Origin: Streptomyces sp. NBC_00286
GTDB taxonomy: Bacteria; Actinomycetota; Actinomycetes; Streptomycetales; Streptomycetaceae
Assembly: GCF_036173125.1 (NCBI RefSeq)
Contig: NZ_CP108054.1
Coordinates: 3,782,001-3,846,000, forward strand
DNA length: 64,000 nucleotides
Direction: 5' to 3'
How positions within the stretch are numbered: the stretch's first letter is position 1; every line of letters begins with the position of its first letter. Below, piece by piece: positions 61,978 to 64,000 of the stretch. Below the pieces are notes generated by a model that worked only from the letters and a program-made list of their open reading frames with translations, did not search any database and was not told the DNA's origin. The translations under genes were made by a program, and so were the position numbers.

Positions 61978-62538
61978 ATGGGCAAAGGTGGTTCACGCGG
62001 GGCACATGCCGCGCCGCGCAGCGTGGTACGCCAGCGTATCGACCGGCTGACACGGGAGCTCGCCAAGTTCGGGGTGGTCGGCGGCCTGGGGCTGGGGGTC
62101 AATCTTCTCGTCTTCAACCTCGTCCGCAGCACCACGGATCTGCAGGTCGTGCGGGCCAGTGTGATCGCCACGGTGGTGGCGATCGTCTCCAACTACATAG
62201 GCTTCCGCTATTTCACCTACCGCGACCGCGACAAGAGCGGCCGCACCAAGGAACTCTCGCTCTTCCTGCTGTTCAGCGCCATCGGCCTGGTGATCGAGAA
62301 CGGCATTCTGTACGTCGCCACGTACGGCCTCGACCTCGACAGCGCCCTGCAGAGCAACTTCTTCAAGTTCCTCGGCATCGGTATCGCGACCCTGTTCCGC
62401 TTCTGGTCCTACCGCACCTGGGTGTTCCGTTCGCTCCCGGCCCGCGAGGCCGTGGCCAGTGCCGAATCGTTCCTGACGCCGGAGGCCCTCCTGGCGGAGG
62501 ACCGTCCGACCCGGCAGTTCACGCGCGTTCTTCGCTGA
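61978..62538 (+). CDS. GtrA family membrane protein
   Basis: 186 aa, ATG at 61978 (MGKGGSRGAHAAPRSVVRQR). Four membrane helices in the GtrA pattern: FGVVGGLGLGVNLLVFNLV, VIATVVAIVSNYIGFRYFTY, LFLLFSAIGLVIENGILYVA, FFKFLGIGIATLFRFWSYRT. GtrA-like proteins move polyprenyl-linked sugars across the membrane for cell-surface glycan synthesis. It is divergent from purK and followed by a convergent histidine kinase. Confidence 0.92.
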   Translation: MGKGGSRGAHAAPRSVVRQRIDRLTRELAKFGVVGGLGLGVNLLVFNLVRSTTDLQVVRASVIATVVAIVSNYIGFRYFTYRDRDKSGRTKELSLFLLFSAIGLVIENGILYVATYGLDLDSALQSNFFKFLGIGIATLFRFWSYRTWVFRSLPAREAVASAESFLTPEALLAEDRPTRQFTRVLR

Positions 62539-62542
62539 CCGG

Positions 62543-63820
62543 CTATCGAACCGTCTCCGGCTCCTGCCCCGCTGACGCCCGCTTCTTCGGCGTACGGGAC
62601 AGGAACAGGCCGAAGACCGGCGGCTGCGCCTGGAGCATTTCGAGCCGTCCGCCGTCCGCCTCCGCCAGATCACGGGCCACAGCGAGGCCGATACCGGTCG
62701 AGTTTTGGCCACTGATGGCCCGCTCGAAGATCCGGGCGCCGAGCTCGGCGGGGACTCCCTCGCCCTCATCGGTCACCTCGACCACGGCCTGGTTGCCGGT
62801 GACGCGGGTACGCAGAGCGACCGTGCCGCCGCCGTGCATCAGCGAGTTCTCGATCAGGGCGGCCAGCACCTGGGCCACCGCTCCGGGCGTGCCCACGGCC
62901 TGCAGATGCCGCTTGCCGGAGCTGACGATCGCGCGGCCCACGCTGCGGTAGGCGGGGCGCCATTCCGCGAGCTGCTGGTTGATGACCTCGTCCAGGTCGA
63001 AGGTGACGGCCGAGCCGGTGCGCGGGTCGCGGGAGTTGGTGAGCAGCCGCTGCACCACGTCCGTGAGGCGCTCGACCTGGCCGAGCGCGATCGTCGCTTC
63101 CTCCTTCACGGTGTCCGGGTCGTCGGTGAGCGTGATCTCCTCAAGGCGCATGGACAGGGCGGTGAGGGGCGTACGGAGCTGGTGGGAGGCGTCGGCGGCC
63201 AGCCGGCGTTCGGCCGTGAGCATCCGCGCGATGCGCTCGGCTGAGCTGTCCAGCACATCGGCGACACGGTCCAGCTCGGGCACCCCGTACCGCTTGTGGC
63301 GCGGACGCGGGTCCCCGGAGCCGAGCCGCTCGGCGGTCTCCGCGAGGTCGGTCAGCGGGGAGGCGAGCCGGTTCGCCTGGCGGACGGCGAGCAGGACCGC
63401 GGCGATCACCGCGAGCAGGGCGACCGCGCCGATGATCAGGAACGTACGGCCGACTTCACGGGTGATCGAGGACCGCGGCTCCTCGACGACGACCGTCTCG
63501 CCCTCCTCGCCGACGGCCTCCTTCGACTGGATGACCTCACCGGTGGGCTTGGTGCCGACCTCGATCGGGTCCCGGCCCGGGATCGCGACCCGCGCATAGC
63601 GCTGGTCCGTGACCTGATCCTCGAGTATCTCGGCATTGATCTGCTCGTCCCCGAGAATCCGGCTGTCGACGATGCTGGCCAGCCGCAGCGCCTCCAGATC
63701 CACGCGTTCCTGCGCACTGGCACCGATCGTCCGGGTCTCCACGATGACGAGCGAGACCCCGAACACAGCGATCACGACAAGGACCACGGCGAGAGTGGAC
63801 TGAATAAGACGGCGACGCAC
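62543..63820 (-). CDS. Sensor histidine kinase
   Basis: 425 aa, ATG start. Two membrane helices (~8-26 and ~128-146) bracket a ~100-residue external sensor, rich in Glu/Asp. HAMP (~147-200), HisKA with LAADASHQLRTPLTALSMRL (His), HATPase_c with N-box ALIENSLMHGGG and G motifs VTDEGEGVPAEL, STGIGLAVARDLAEADGG. Cognate regulator is just upstream (on the minus strand, beyond 63820), cut by the window end. The closing residues form a short basic tail. Confidence 0.95.
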   Translation of the reverse strand: MRRRLIQSTLAVVLVVIAVFGVSLVIVETRTIGASAQERVDLEALRLASIVDSRILGDEQINAEILEDQVTDQRYARVAIPGRDPIEVGTKPTGEVIQSKEAVGEEGETVVVEEPRSSITREVGRTFLIIGAVALLAVIAAVLLAVRQANRLASPLTDLAETAERLGSGDPRPRHKRYGVPELDRVADVLDSSAERIARMLTAERRLAADASHQLRTPLTALSMRLEEITLTDDPDTVKEEATIALGQVERLTDVVQRLLTNSRDPRTGSAVTFDLDEVINQQLAEWRPAYRSVGRAIVSSGKRHLQAVGTPGAVAQVLAALIENSLMHGGGTVALRTRVTGNQAVVEVTDEGEGVPAELGARIFERAISGQNSTGIGLAVARDLAEADGGRLEMLQAQPPVFGLFLSRTPKKRASAGQEPETVR

Positions 63821-63889
63821 GGGGCCCTCCGAGCTGCTGGTTTACGAGGTCCAGTGTGCCCCTGGGCGCCGCACTGCTCCGGAGTGGGT

Positions 63890-64000
63890 TCAGCTTTTCT
63901 CGAAGCGGAAGCCGACCCCGCGTACCGTCGCGATGTACCGAGGATTGGCCGCGTCGTCACCGAGCTTCTTGCGCAGCCACGAGATGTGCATATCGAGGGT
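63890..64000 (-). CDS. OmpR-family response regulator, C-terminal part (cut by window)
   Basis: The last 36 codons are visible: TLDMHISWLRKKLGDDA, then ANPRYIATVRGVGFRFEKS and a stop. This is the recognition helix and wing of an OmpR/PhoB winged-helix DNA-binding domain. The gene lies 69 bp upstream of the kinase start in the same direction, so the two form one two-component operon. The receiver domain is outside the window. Confidence 0.93.
   Translation of the reverse strand, partial: TLDMHISWLRKKLGDDAANPRYIATVRGVGFRFEKS

Overview
The window is a piece of a Streptomyces chromosome. The evidence is very high GC with strong third-position GC bias, many GTG starts, and genes diagnostic of the genus: bldM, whiD, an ECF sigma factor of ShbA type, two IMP-dehydrogenase-family genes, groES-groEL1 with CIRCE boxes, and an array of membrane Ser/Thr kinases. 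About 50 protein genes are supported. I found no tRNA, rRNA, CRISPR array, phage or intact insertion sequence.

Layout. 0-8 kb: cell-wall hydrolases (an M23 peptidase and two NlpC/P60 paralogues, the first behind a ydaO-type c-di-AMP riboswitch) around the helicase gene pcrA. 8-12 kb: an envelope-stress-like module, i.e. a PspC-domain histidine kinase with its LuxR-type regulator, divergent from a PspC/LiaF-like membrane protein and a small membrane protein. 12-23 kb: DoxX, a large membrane protein, DUF4429/SHOCT, class II aldolase, a PPOX-fold protein, guaA, chorismate mutase behind a Phe/Tyr-containing leader peptide and hairpin, a hypothetical membrane protein, and an LAETG sortase substrate. 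23-27 kb: GMC oxidoreductase and succinic semialdehyde dehydrogenase. 26.8-29.6 kb: a small accessory island (decayed AbiEii-like gene, metallophosphoesterase stub, LysR/SDR divergent pair) flanked by imperfect direct repeats. 29.6-41.6 kb: six tandem kinase genes on the minus strand, one of them a pseudokinase with a huge insert. 41.7-48.5 kb: glpD, a nucleotide-sugar dehydrogenase, two tandem structured-RNA candidates, guaB3-like and guaB. 48.7-50.9 kb: the developmental locus shbA-bldM / whiD with a visible sigma-BldN promoter. 51-56.5 kb: LysR/MOSC, SDR, a two-domain SnoaL-like protein, groEL and groES. 56.8-64 kb: polysaccharide deacetylase, methyltransferase, a purK-purE-dipeptidase operon, GtrA, and a histidine kinase with a response regulator cut by the window edge.

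Themes. Envelope synthesis and sensing dominate (hydrolases, PspC module, kinases, sortase substrate, deacetylase, GtrA), next to sporulation regulators and purine metabolism (guaA, guaB, purE, purK). Several families of short Streptomyces intergenic repeats recur in the gaps. The features most worth checking are the tandem structured RNAs at 44.97-45.24 kb, the leaderless Phe/Tyr attenuator at 19.6 kb, the pseudokinase in the kinase array, and the repeat-flanked island.
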